The position numbers and the translations under genes were made by a program. The notes beneath the pieces were generated by a model, which did no database searches, was not told where the DNA came from, and saw nothing but the letters and a program-made list of their open reading frames with translations. A DNA stretch of 52,977 bases from Bordetella petrii (lineage in GTDB: Bacteria; Pseudomonadota; Gammaproteobacteria; Burkholderiales; Burkholderiaceae_B), in assembly GCF_020991325.1 (NCBI RefSeq), contig NZ_JAJMLX010000004.1, positions 1-52,977 of the forward strand, in the 5' to 3' direction. Shown piece after piece: positions 22,808 through 30,853 of this stretch. The stretch's first letter is position 1. Each line of letters opens with the position of its first letter.

Positions 22808-25333
22808 ATGCCGAACCTGCGCCGCGCCCACGATTCGGAGCGCCTATATCCATCGTCTACTGCGCTTGCCGCCCTGACGCTGACCGTCGCCCTCGCGGCC
22901 GGCGCTCCGGCCGCCGTGCTTGCGCAAGGCGCCACGCCTGCGGCAGGGACCGCCGCGGTCGACTTCAGGATTGCCGCCGGGCCGCTGGCACCAGCCTTGC
23001 GTCAGTTGGCCAGCACGGCCAACATCATGTTGACCTTTACCGCCGAGCAAACCGAGGGCAAGCGCACGGCCGGCGTGAACGGTCGGCATCCCGCCGCCGG
23101 CGCGCTGAGCCTATTGCTCGCCGGTAGCGGCCTGCGGGCCGTGCAATTGGACAATGGCGCGTTCGTGCTGCGAGTCGACGAGACGCTTTCATCCGCCGCG
23201 TCCGACGCCGCCACGCTGCCTATGGTCACGGTGACTGGCACAGCCGCCAACGGCACTACCGAGGGTACGGGCTCGTACACCACCAGCAGCATGAGCACGG
23301 CCACCCGGCTCAACCTGTCCATGCGCGAGACGCCGCAGTCGGTCACCGTCATTACTCGCGAATTCATCCGGGATCAGAACCTGCAGACGATCAACGACGT
23401 GGTGCAGGCAGCCCCCGGCCTGACCTTCCGGCGTTTCGGGCCAGAGCGCGCCTCCTTCTACGCGCGCGGCATGCACGTGGACAACATCATGTTCGACGGT
23501 CTGCCCGTGAGCTTGGACAGCTCGAACCTGTCGCAGGACTTGTTGTCCACCGACATGGCCATCTACGATCGCGTGGAGATCGTGCGTGGCGCCACGGGAC
23601 TGGTGCAGGGCGCAGGTAACCCGTCGGCCGCCATCAACCTGGTGCGCAAGCGGCCAACCGATGTGCCGCAGGTGTCCGCCGGCGTGAGCGCTGGCAGCTG
23701 GGACCACTATCGAGCCGAGTTGGACGCGTCTGGTCCGCTATCAGATGACGGCAGTCTGCGCGGTCGTGCGGTGATCGCCACTCAGGATTTCGGAAGCTAC
23801 AAGCGCGGCGAAGACAGTAGCGGCCAGACTTTTTACGGGATCCTGGAAAAGGATCTGGCTGCCTCCACCACGCTCACGCTCAGCGCGCTGCACCAGGAAA
23901 ACCGGCTGCATGGCAACGGCTTCACCGGCCTGCCCGTGGGCCGCGACGGCAGCGATCTGGGACTGCCCCGGTCCACGTCCTATGCCAATGACTGGGAACA
24001 TTGGAACAAAAACACCACCTCGGCTTTCGTGGGGCTCGAGCACCGATTCGACAACGGCTGGCGTACGCATCTATCGGCCTATTACGCGCAGGCCGAAGTT
24101 GACATGCTGGGCCATTATCTCAATTACAACGTCACCACAGACAAATACCGCCAGTTGGGTGCGCGCAACGCCCATAAGGAAAAGCAGAGCAGCGTGGATC
24201 TGTATGCCAACGGTCCCTTCGAACTGCTGGGCCGTACGCATGAACTGGTGCTGGGCGCCAGCTACCGTAACGTCGATTTCGACGGCAACAGCCGCCAAGG
24301 CGTGGTTCTCTACGATGATCTCGATCTCTACGACTTCGACCCGAGCGCCGTTGCCAATCCCAATATCCCGCTGCGGGACTGGATGGACGCCGACATTACC
24401 CAGCAAAGCTTATACGCCACGACGCGTCTCAATCTGGCGGACCGGCTGAAGCTGATATTGGGCGGACGGTTGGACTGGTTCGACTACAACGACACCGTCA
24501 ACACGTATCCGAGCTTTACCGCCAATACGCCATCCGTCAGTGCGCACAATCGCTACAGCATCAATAGTCAACTGACCAAGTACGCCGGCATCGTCTACGA
24601 CTTGAACGACCAGCACTCGGTCTACGCCAGCTACACCGACATCTTCAAGCCTCAAAACTACATGGATGCCAGCAACAATCTGCTGGATCCCGTGATCGGC
24701 AAAAATTACGAAATCGGCATCAAGGGCGAATACTTCGATGGCGCGCTGAATGCCTCGGCAGCATTGTTCCGCATGGACCAGAAAAACCGTGCCTTCCGCA
24801 GCACCGATCAGACTCAGTGCGCCGGCTACCCGACAGTCGCCTGCTATTCGGCCGCTGGCGAAGTGCGCAGCCAGGGCGTGGAATTTGAGGTTCAGGGAAC
24901 CATCACTCCCAACTGGCAGGTAAGCCTCGGCTATACGGTGGCCATCGCGCGCTATCGCAAGGATGCGAATCCCGACAATGTGGGCGAGCTGTTCGATACC
25001 GACACGCCACGCCACCTGTTCAAGCTGTCGACGATGTACCGACTGACTGGCGCTCTGCAGGGCTGGCGCATCGGCGGCTCGGTCTACCGTCAGGGCTCCA
25101 TTTACAACAAGGGCACCACGAGCGGCGTACCATTCCGTATCACCCAAAACGCCTACACCCTGGCCGACTTGGTAGTGGGCTGGCAGGCGACACCGAAGCT
25201 GGATATGCAGCTCAACATCAACAACGTCTTTGACAAGAAGTACTACAACGCGCTGTCCGGCAGTGTGAGCTTTCCGAGCAACGTCTATGGCGAGCCGCGC
25301 AGCGTGACGCTGTCGGCACGCTACCAGTTCTGA
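22808..25333 (+). CDS. TonB-dependent siderophore receptor with signalling domain
   Basis: An 841-residue outer-membrane transducer. A signal peptide ends near AAVLAQG. The STN signalling domain occupies ~45-125 (VDFRIAAGPLAPALRQLAST to NGAFVLRV), a TonB-box-like LPMVTVTGTA follows, then the plug (SMRETPQSVTVITREFI, NDVVQAAPGLTF, VEIVRGATGLVQGAGNPS) and a 22-strand barrel ending SARYQF with terminal Phe. GAGGAAG lies just upstream of the ATG. The plan is that of FpvA/FoxA receptors, which take up ferric hydroxamate- or pyoverdine-like siderophores and signal through FecR. No siderophore synthesis genes are present, so it probably uses foreign siderophores. Confidence 0.94.
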   Translation: MPNLRRAHDSERLYPSSTALAALTLTVALAAGAPAAVLAQGATPAAGTAAVDFRIAAGPLAPALRQLASTANIMLTFTAEQTEGKRTAGVNGRHPAAGALSLLLAGSGLRAVQLDNGAFVLRVDETLSSAASDAATLPMVTVTGTAANGTTEGTGSYTTSSMSTATRLNLSMRETPQSVTVITREFIRDQNLQTINDVVQAAPGLTFRRFGPERASFYARGMHVDNIMFDGLPVSLDSSNLSQDLLSTDMAIYDRVEIVRGATGLVQGAGNPSAAINLVRKRPTDVPQVSAGVSAGSWDHYRAELDASGPLSDDGSLRGRAVIATQDFGSYKRGEDSSGQTFYGILEKDLAASTTLTLSALHQENRLHGNGFTGLPVGRDGSDLGLPRSTSYANDWEHWNKNTTSAFVGLEHRFDNGWRTHLSAYYAQAEVDMLGHYLNYNVTTDKYRQLGARNAHKEKQSSVDLYANGPFELLGRTHELVLGASYRNVDFDGNSRQGVVLYDDLDLYDFDPSAVANPNIPLRDWMDADITQQSLYATTRLNLADRLKLILGGRLDWFDYNDTVNTYPSFTANTPSVSAHNRYSINSQLTKYAGIVYDLNDQHSVYASYTDIFKPQNYMDASNNLLDPVIGKNYEIGIKGEYFDGALNASAALFRMDQKNRAFRSTDQTQCAGYPTVACYSAAGEVRSQGVEFEVQGTITPNWQVSLGYTVAIARYRKDANPDNVGELFDTDTPRHLFKLSTMYRLTGALQGWRIGGSVYRQGSIYNKGTTSGVPFRITQNAYTLADLVVGWQATPKLDMQLNINNVFDKKYYNALSGSVSFPSNVYGEPRSVTLSARYQF

Positions 25334-25477
25334 TGCGCAGCGGCATGCGTGACGCGATGGTGGTGTTGCACCGCTGCTACGGCCTGCTCAGCTTGCTCCT
25401 TTAGAACACGCCTTCAAGACCCAGCACGGCCAGGACCCGGGCATAGGATCCCAGCGTAGCCCCAGCGTCTCAGGCCT

Positions 25478-25495
25478 CGACCTTGTACAAGGTCG
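25478..25495. promoter_or_regulatory. 18-bp perfect palindrome
   Basis: CGACCTTGTACAAGGTCG is exactly self-complementary. It has no spacer, so it looks more like an operator for a dimeric regulator with a TTGTACAA core than a hairpin terminator. No dedicated regulator is adjacent. Confidence 0.45.
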
Positions 25496-25741
25496 TCCTT
25501 AAAACTCCTGCTCGTTGCGATACGACGGCATAGCGACGAGTCACTGATCGTCGAGCGTTTGTTGAAACAAAATATATACCGCTGTCACTATCGACGTCCT
25601 TGTGACAGATAAGCATCCGGGCTGGCGCCCAATATTTGATTTTGTCGTATCAAGCCCGGCTGTTCGCATATTCCGCCTTGTGCGGTTACATATGGAAGTA
25701 TGCGTGTCTATTTGCAAACAAATTTAGGGAATTTGCCTGCC

Positions 25742-25766
25742 GCGGCCCGTTACCATGCCGGGCCGC
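25742..25766 (+). other. Stem-loop in the probable vgrG leader
   Basis: GCGGCCCG (25742-25749) pairs with CGGGCCGC (25759-25766), 8 bp with a 9-nt loop, 58 nt upstream of the vgrG start. It could be a structured 5' leader or the terminator of an earlier transcript; no T-tract follows. Confidence 0.45.
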
Positions 25767-25824
25767 TACCGTTTCATGACCACACAGTCCAGAAAAGGAG
25801 TACCGCTCGTTCACGCGGGGTGAG

Positions 25825-27975
25825 ATGCTTTCGATTGCAGACCTATCAAACATGCTGAATACGGAACGGACGATCCGGGTTTCGGTCGGTGCCGAGCCCT
25901 CCGGATTCATGTTCGACGCCATGCAAGGCACGGACGGCCTGTCCATCTTGTCCGAGTACCGGGTGCGCCTGCTGCATCGTTCGATGCAGGTCGACGTTGG
26001 AAGCCTGCTGGGCCAGCCCCTTATCTTGACGATAGAAGCCACGGCCACGCCCAGGTATCTCGGCGGCGTGATCGCCAGTTTTGCACTGGTGGGCCAGGCC
26101 GGCGACACGGATCGCTATTTCGCCTACGAGGCCGTGGTGGTGCCCTGGTTGTGGCTGGCCACGCACAAGCGGGAATTCCGCATCTATCAGAACCAGACCG
26201 TGCCGGACACCATCAAGCAGGTGCTGGCGCCTTACGGTTACGCGTTCGAATTCGAGTTGGCCGAGAACTACGAGCCGCGCGTCTATTGCGTGCAGTATGA
26301 CGAAAGCGATTTCCAGTTCGTCAGCCGGCTGCTGGAAGCCGAAGGCATCCACTACTACTTCCGGCACGCCCAGGACAGGCACACCCTGGTAATGAGCGAC
26401 GAGGTGCAGAACCACAAGACCGTGGCCGGCTATGAACAGGTCCGGTACTTCCCCGAGGACAAGCTGACGCTGCCGCGGCAGGACTACATGACCCAGATAG
26501 GGGTGCGTCAGGGCCTGAGGCCCGGCCAGTACACGACCAACGACTACAACTTCGTCACGCCCAATGCCGACCTGAAGGCCCTCCAGCAAATCCAGCTACC
26601 CCATGAGCACAGCCAGGCCGAGGTATATGACTGGCCCGGCAACTACGGCGACACGCTACTGGGTGAGCGCTACGCACGCCAGCGCATGGAGGAACAGCAC
26701 CACGTGCGCGACACCCGTACGTTGCGCAGCACGGCCCGGGGCGTGGCCACCGGATCGTTGTTCAACCTGACCGGCTGCCCGCGCACGGAAGATAATCGCG
26801 AGTATCTGGTGCTGGCCACGCGCTACGATCTGAAGGAAAACAATTACAGCTCCGTGGGCGGTGATGCCTCGCAGGGCCACAAGTGTCTGTTCAACCTGAC
26901 GGTGCAGGATGCGAAGCTGCCGTTCCGGCCGCCCCGCATCACCGAAAAGCCGCGTACCAGGGGCCCGCAGACCGCGGTGGTAGTGGGGCCGCAGGGCAAG
27001 GAAATCTGGACCGACAAGTACGGCCAGGTCAAGGTGCATTTCCACTGGGACCGCTACGACAAGCGCGACGAGAACAGTTCCTGCTGGATTCGCGTATCCA
27101 GCAGTTGGGCCAGCGGCAATTTCGGGGCGATCCAGGTGCCACGTATTGGCGACGAGGTAATCGTGGATTTTCTGAACGGAGATCCGGATTACCCGATCAT
27201 CACGGGGCGCGTATACAACGCGGCGAAGATGCCGCCCTGGAAGCTGCCTGACAACGAAACCAAGATGGGCATCTACACGCGCTCCAGCCCCGGCGGCAAC
27301 TATCACACGGCCAATGCCCTGAGGTTCGAGGACAAGGCCGGCCAAGAGGAAATCTACGTCCTGGCGCAGAAGGACCGTAACGAGAAGACCAAGAACAACC
27401 ATACCGAGCGGATCGACAACAACTGGGTGCAGTCCGTGGGGAAACACAAGGCCATCGAGGTCGATGGCAATCACAGTGAGTCGGTGCACGGCAACATGAT
27501 GCTGCACGTCGGCCCCAGCGGCGTGGGCCGCGTGCTGTCCAATTCGTTCCGCAAGCTGGTGGAGGGTATTGCCGACGTGGCCAAGTCGTTGCCTATCCCC
27601 GGCATCAACCAACTGGGCCGCGGCGTTTATTCCCTGTTCGCGGACCAGGCCATCAACGAAGCCACCGCCGGCGTCAAGACCCAGTTCGTGGGCCTGACCA
27701 AGACCGTGACGGTGGGCGGCACAATCGTCGAAAGCGCCGGTCATTCGATACAGCTGACGTCGGGTTCCAACATCTCGGTGGACGCTGCGAACACGGTTTC
27801 CATGACCTCGAATGGCGAGTTCCATATTCAGGTCGGAAAATCCGAGCTGCGCTTGACTGCCGATGGGTTCATCCGATTAAGCGGAGACACGCTTTTTCTG
27901 AATTTCGAGAACGGCATCGAAATGCAGGCTACGAACGAGATTGCTCTTTCTTCCAAGAAAATCAATCTCAATTGA
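25825..27975 (+). CDS. vgrG: Type VI secretion tip protein VgrG
   Basis: A 716-residue VgrG. Residues ~10-390 are the gp27/gp44-like base (RTIRVSVGAEPSGFMFDAMQ, RLLEAEGIHYYFRH, LPHEHSQAEVYDWPGNYGD). The gp5 OB-fold follows at ~392-475 (KEIWTDKYGQVKVHFHWDR, SSWASGNFGAIQVPRIGDEV, VDFLNGDPDYPIITGRVYN), then the needle repeats to the C-terminus ending KINLN. No extra C-terminal effector domain is present, so effectors must be delivered by binding the tip or PAAR. It forms the trimeric spike of the type VI apparatus. No T6SS structural genes are in the window, so this is an orphan vgrG cargo locus. Confidence 0.96.
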   Translation: MLSIADLSNMLNTERTIRVSVGAEPSGFMFDAMQGTDGLSILSEYRVRLLHRSMQVDVGSLLGQPLILTIEATATPRYLGGVIASFALVGQAGDTDRYFAYEAVVVPWLWLATHKREFRIYQNQTVPDTIKQVLAPYGYAFEFELAENYEPRVYCVQYDESDFQFVSRLLEAEGIHYYFRHAQDRHTLVMSDEVQNHKTVAGYEQVRYFPEDKLTLPRQDYMTQIGVRQGLRPGQYTTNDYNFVTPNADLKALQQIQLPHEHSQAEVYDWPGNYGDTLLGERYARQRMEEQHHVRDTRTLRSTARGVATGSLFNLTGCPRTEDNREYLVLATRYDLKENNYSSVGGDASQGHKCLFNLTVQDAKLPFRPPRITEKPRTRGPQTAVVVGPQGKEIWTDKYGQVKVHFHWDRYDKRDENSSCWIRVSSSWASGNFGAIQVPRIGDEVIVDFLNGDPDYPIITGRVYNAAKMPPWKLPDNETKMGIYTRSSPGGNYHTANALRFEDKAGQEEIYVLAQKDRNEKTKNNHTERIDNNWVQSVGKHKAIEVDGNHSESVHGNMMLHVGPSGVGRVLSNSFRKLVEGIADVAKSLPIPGINQLGRGVYSLFADQAINEATAGVKTQFVGLTKTVTVGGTIVESAGHSIQLTSGSNISVDAANTVSMTSNGEFHIQVGKSELRLTADGFIRLSGDTLFLNFENGIEMQATNEIALSSKKINLN

Positions 27976-28024
27976 TTGCCCTCATTTCAAGGCTCACTCA
28001 ATCGCATCAAACACATCAATCATC

Positions 28025-28498
28025 ATGATTCACAACAAGCGACAGTTTTTTATCTCGGGTGGGGCATTGTTGCTCGTGATCGCCGGCGTGTTGATTGCGT
28101 CGCACTTTTTTGGTGAGCAAAGCCAACCGCCACTGGCCTCGGCACAAGGGCAACTGTCTTGTGACAGCGAGCAGTATTCCGAATACAACAAGAACATGGT
28201 ACTGGCCGGAGAATCGACTATCGGCAGGCAGCCGCCGTCGGGCACCCGCCAGCAGCAGCAAGCCATGGTCGACGCTTTTGGAGCACTCACCCTGCCAAAG
28301 GACAAGACCATCATTTCCGCTGGTCACCTGAAAACGGGGAAGGTGTATACGACGGTATGCAAAAGTGAAAGATGCACCATGAACGAGATGGCGGAACCCG
28401 AGCAGGTCTGCTTGGCTGAGAACTGGAGTGGTTGTCGATATCTGGCAATGCAATTCAGAGAAAAACAATACTGCTTCCTGACGCCCTCGGATCAGTGA
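28025..28498 (+). CDS. Uncharacterised membrane-anchored, cysteine-rich protein in the vgrG operon
   Basis: A 157-residue protein of no family I recognise. The start at 28025 (MIHNKRQFFIS) is chosen because it opens directly into one hydrophobic helix (~9-28); earlier in-frame starts run into the vgrG end. The remainder is polar with six Cys (46, 112, 117, 129, 137, 150), suggesting three disulfides in a periplasmic domain. It follows vgrG by 49 nt and precedes the next ORF by 1 nt. Its topology would suit a periplasmic immunity protein for a T6SS effector, or an anchored accessory factor; this is inference. Confidence 0.7.
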   Translation: MIHNKRQFFISGGALLLVIAGVLIASHFFGEQSQPPLASAQGQLSCDSEQYSEYNKNMVLAGESTIGRQPPSGTRQQQQAMVDAFGALTLPKDKTIISAGHLKTGKVYTTVCKSERCTMNEMAEPEQVCLAENWSGCRYLAMQFREKQYCFLTPSDQ

Positions 28499-28499
28499 C

Positions 28500-29327
28500 A
28501 TGAGCGACACTGAATTTCCGTTTGGCAATGACCTGATGAAGCCCGAGGATTGGGTGGGTACCATGGGCGCGAAATCCCAGCGTTGGCTCATTTCCTATGA
28601 AGGCAGCCTGGCCGTCGTATGCGGCTACCACAGTTTCATTTTTCTTGGCCTGGACAGCATGGCCATTAGCGTGGTGAACATCCTGAACTGCGGCATCACC
28701 GTGAGCGCCCCCATCGGCAAGATATTCAAGGCCGTGGGCGGTGCCGCCAGGGATGCCCTGGCCTTCGAGAAAGCCAACGATCTCGTCGGGAACGCCAAAA
28801 AGGTCGACGATGCTGTCACCATGGAGCGCGAACAAGGAGCAGCGAACAGCGGCATGGCGCTGTACGAGCGCATGCAGAAGGCGATCCCTCAATTAATCTA
28901 CGCGACCAAACCCTTTTCGTTCGACGACCTGGCGGGCATGCCTGGCGGCATCGCCGGTGCCGAGATCGAGGCCGCCGGTGCCGCGGGCATATATCGAATC
29001 GAAGGCTACGACGGCATAACGGGCGGTCTGACGAGCGATTTTTTCTTCAGGGCCACGGTCGCCAACGCTGGGACGGGGTTGATAGCAGGTGGCGTGGGAT
29101 TATCCGCGGGCGTCTGGAGCGTCGAGGGACCCCGCAATCTCTACTGGGAGCTGGCCGCCAGCGCGCGTGCGCGCTGTGTCGTGGAAAACAGCGCTCCAAG
29201 CTACGACCAGCCCTATCGGCGGATTCCCAACCTTCATCCATATCTGCAGGGCCTGCCTCCCGCGGGCTGCTCGATGGAAGAAACCAGGTTCAATCCTGCG
29301 CGCCTCATGCAGCAACCGGTCCCGTAA
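28500..29327 (+). CDS. Uncharacterised protein, candidate T6SS effector
   Basis: A 275-residue protein with no recognisable domain. It begins MSDTEFPFGNDLMKPEDWVG, without a signal peptide. Two moderately hydrophobic stretches lie at ~37-82 (LAVVCGYHSFIFLGLDSMA..), and a Gly/Ala-rich region at ~143-207 (GMPGGIAGAEIEAAG, NAGTGLIAGGVGLSAG) could insert in or span membranes. The C-terminal 65 residues are polar and proline-containing with two Cys. It sits between vgrG and PAAR genes, spaced 1 and 4 nt from its neighbours, the usual place for a secreted effector. Function is unknown; a membrane-active toxin is one possibility. Confidence 0.68.
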   Translation: MSDTEFPFGNDLMKPEDWVGTMGAKSQRWLISYEGSLAVVCGYHSFIFLGLDSMAISVVNILNCGITVSAPIGKIFKAVGGAARDALAFEKANDLVGNAKKVDDAVTMEREQGAANSGMALYERMQKAIPQLIYATKPFSFDDLAGMPGGIAGAEIEAAGAAGIYRIEGYDGITGGLTSDFFFRATVANAGTGLIAGGVGLSAGVWSVEGPRNLYWELAASARARCVVENSAPSYDQPYRRIPNLHPYLQGLPPAGCSMEETRFNPARLMQQPVP

Positions 29328-29331
29328 CGCA

Positions 29332-29937
29332 ATGAATACGCAAAGCGCAATCGAATCCAGCAAACCGGCATTGGCCGGCGCCATACTCTCCAAGGGCGGC
29401 CAGAGCTTGCCGGATCTGTGGCGCATTCAACACTCGAACGCCAACCTGTTCGCCCGCTTTGTCAGAACGGGACAGCCTCAACGGGCGGCAAGCATTTCGG
29501 CGCTGATTGGCGAAGGAGAGATAACCATCCGGCGGGAATTGCAATCTATTCCGGCAGCGTCCTGGGCAAGCCTGTGCGCGGCGGCTGGCTGGACGCATGT
29601 CGGCGCAGCATCGCTGTCCTGGTGCGACGGCGCCAGCGAGGAACAGATATGGCAGGCATGGACCGAGGCCTCGCCATCGGCGATGCCCTTCGAAGATGCC
29701 TTCTTCATCGCAGCCAGGTCGATGAACCCCGCGTTCCTGTTCGAAGGCCAGACCCTGTCGTCTTTCGTGCCCCATCTTTTGGTGGACAAGATCAAGGTGT
29801 GTGTATCGCTGGCAGCGCGTTGCGAGCAGGTGTCGATGGATTGCTCGCCGGCAGCGCTGCATGCCCTGCCCAAGGACTTTCAGCAGTTCCTGTCCCATCG
29901 GGAAATCAAGCTCGTCCAGACGGATGCCAGGCGCTGA
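29332..29937 (+). CDS. Uncharacterised helical protein in the vgrG-PAAR cluster
   Basis: A 201-residue, cytoplasmic-looking protein. The start at 29332 (MNTQSAIESSKPALAG) is 4 nt after the upstream stop; a longer frame upstream is antisense-free but overlaps the preceding gene. It is mostly alpha-helical with Trp-rich segments (AASWASLCAAAGW, QIWQAWTEASPSAMP) and LLVDKIKVCVSLAA near the end. The layout faintly recalls DUF6931-type helical proteins found in T6SS loci, but the match is weak. As a cytoplasmic partner of an effector it could be a loading chaperone or adaptor; no DUF4123, DUF1795 or DUF2169 adaptor is present here. Confidence 0.65.
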   Translation: MNTQSAIESSKPALAGAILSKGGQSLPDLWRIQHSNANLFARFVRTGQPQRAASISALIGEGEITIRRELQSIPAASWASLCAAAGWTHVGAASLSWCDGASEEQIWQAWTEASPSAMPFEDAFFIAARSMNPAFLFEGQTLSSFVPHLLVDKIKVCVSLAARCEQVSMDCSPAALHALPKDFQQFLSHREIKLVQTDARR

Positions 29938-29988
29938 GCGCCACTCCTGTCTGTATGGCCCAACCTGTTCCGGAGTATAGACACGATC

Positions 29989-30279
29989 ATGCCAGCCGCA
30001 GGCAGACTCAACGATCAGGCCTCTGGCCATGATGGTGCGCCGCCGACGCCGTGTACCGGCGCCTCGCCCGATGTCAGCATCGACGGCCGCGGCGCCGTAC
30101 GTGAAGGAGACCCCTTCGCGTCGCACGCCCGCCCGGACGAGTCCGATCATGCACGCAGCCTGGCGGCAGGCTCGAGCTCGGTGTTCATCAACGGCAAGCC
30201 CGCTGGCAGGATAGGCGATCCGATTTCATGCGGAGGCCAGATCGCGGAAGGCTCAGAGACCGTATTCATCGGCGGCTGA
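29989..30279 (+). CDS. PAAR domain protein (T6SS spike tip)
   Basis: A 96-residue single-domain PAAR protein: MPAAGRLNDQASGHDGAPPT, TGASPDVSIDGRGAVREGDP, then HARPDESDHARSL and SSVFINGKPAGRIGDPISCGG ending VFIGG. His and Cys residues at the expected points bind the zinc that sharpens the tip. It caps VgrG and can carry effectors non-covalently; there is no fused toxin. It closes the vgrG cargo cluster, 51 nt after the previous ORF. Confidence 0.92.
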   Translation: MPAAGRLNDQASGHDGAPPTPCTGASPDVSIDGRGAVREGDPFASHARPDESDHARSLAAGSSSVFINGKPAGRIGDPISCGGQIAEGSETVFIGG

Positions 30280-30401
30280 GCACGGCTTGCCGCAAGCGGC
30301 TGGCGAACAGGCCGCCCAGGGCCGCGACAAACTTTCCCTGTGCATGTCGATTTCCGCTCATCAGATTCGTCGTTGGTGTATTACCACCCCAAGGATCTCC
30401 C

Positions 30402-30773
30402 ATGAAATATCTCGGCCTGGCCTATTTCACCCCCGAAAAATTCGCTGCGATGGCGCCGGATGACGTCAAGAAACTGGTGAGCCAATGTCCGGACTTGGAT
30501 GAAAAAATGCGCGCGACCGGCAAGGTTCTGATTTCCGCGTCGCTTGGCGATCTCGAGAACTGGAGGACGCTCCGCCCGAACAATGGCAGGACTCGCATCA
30601 CCGACGGGCCTTACACCGAGTCGAAGGAAGTGGTGGGCGGCCTGTTCATTATTGATGCGGACAGCCATGACGAGGCGTTGCGCATTGCATCCATGCACCC
30701 GGCCGCCACGCTGGGCGAAGAAGGTGGGTGGGCCGTCGAACTGATTCCCATGGATTTCTACCTGGCTCTATGA
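30402..30773 (+). CDS. YciI-like (DGPF domain) protein
   Basis: A 123-residue protein starting MKYLGLAYFTPEKFAAM with AAGGAT upstream. It has DEKMRATGKVLISASLGD, TRITDGPYTESKEVVGGLFI (the DGPF/DGPY signature) and HDEALRIASMHPAA, matching the YciI/DGPF ferredoxin-like fold. Family members are small dimeric proteins of mostly unknown role, often paired with ECF sigma factors. Here it lies between the PAAR gene and a converging TonB receptor, so it may be independent of the T6SS genes. A 6-bp hairpin (30807-30826) follows it. Confidence 0.88.
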   Translation: MKYLGLAYFTPEKFAAMAPDDVKKLVSQCPDLDEKMRATGKVLISASLGDLENWRTLRPNNGRTRITDGPYTESKEVVGGLFIIDADSHDEALRIASMHPAATLGEEGGWAVELIPMDFYLAL

Positions 30774-30853
30774 GGGTTCAACCCCGCTGGTGCAAAACCA
30801 GGTATGCCCCTCCGTCCGAAGAGGGGTGAATCCCCATCAACCAAAGGGCCGCC

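Larger units (their letters stand above)
25334..25824. other. 491-nt intergenic region upstream of vgrG
   Basis: No full gene is visible. It holds a possible 23-codon relic on the minus strand (25401-25469) resembling the C-terminus of an XRE antitoxin, the palindrome at 25478-25495, an AT-rich segment with ATATATA near 25570, and the stem-loop at 25742-25766. It probably contains the vgrG promoter. Confidence 0.5.
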
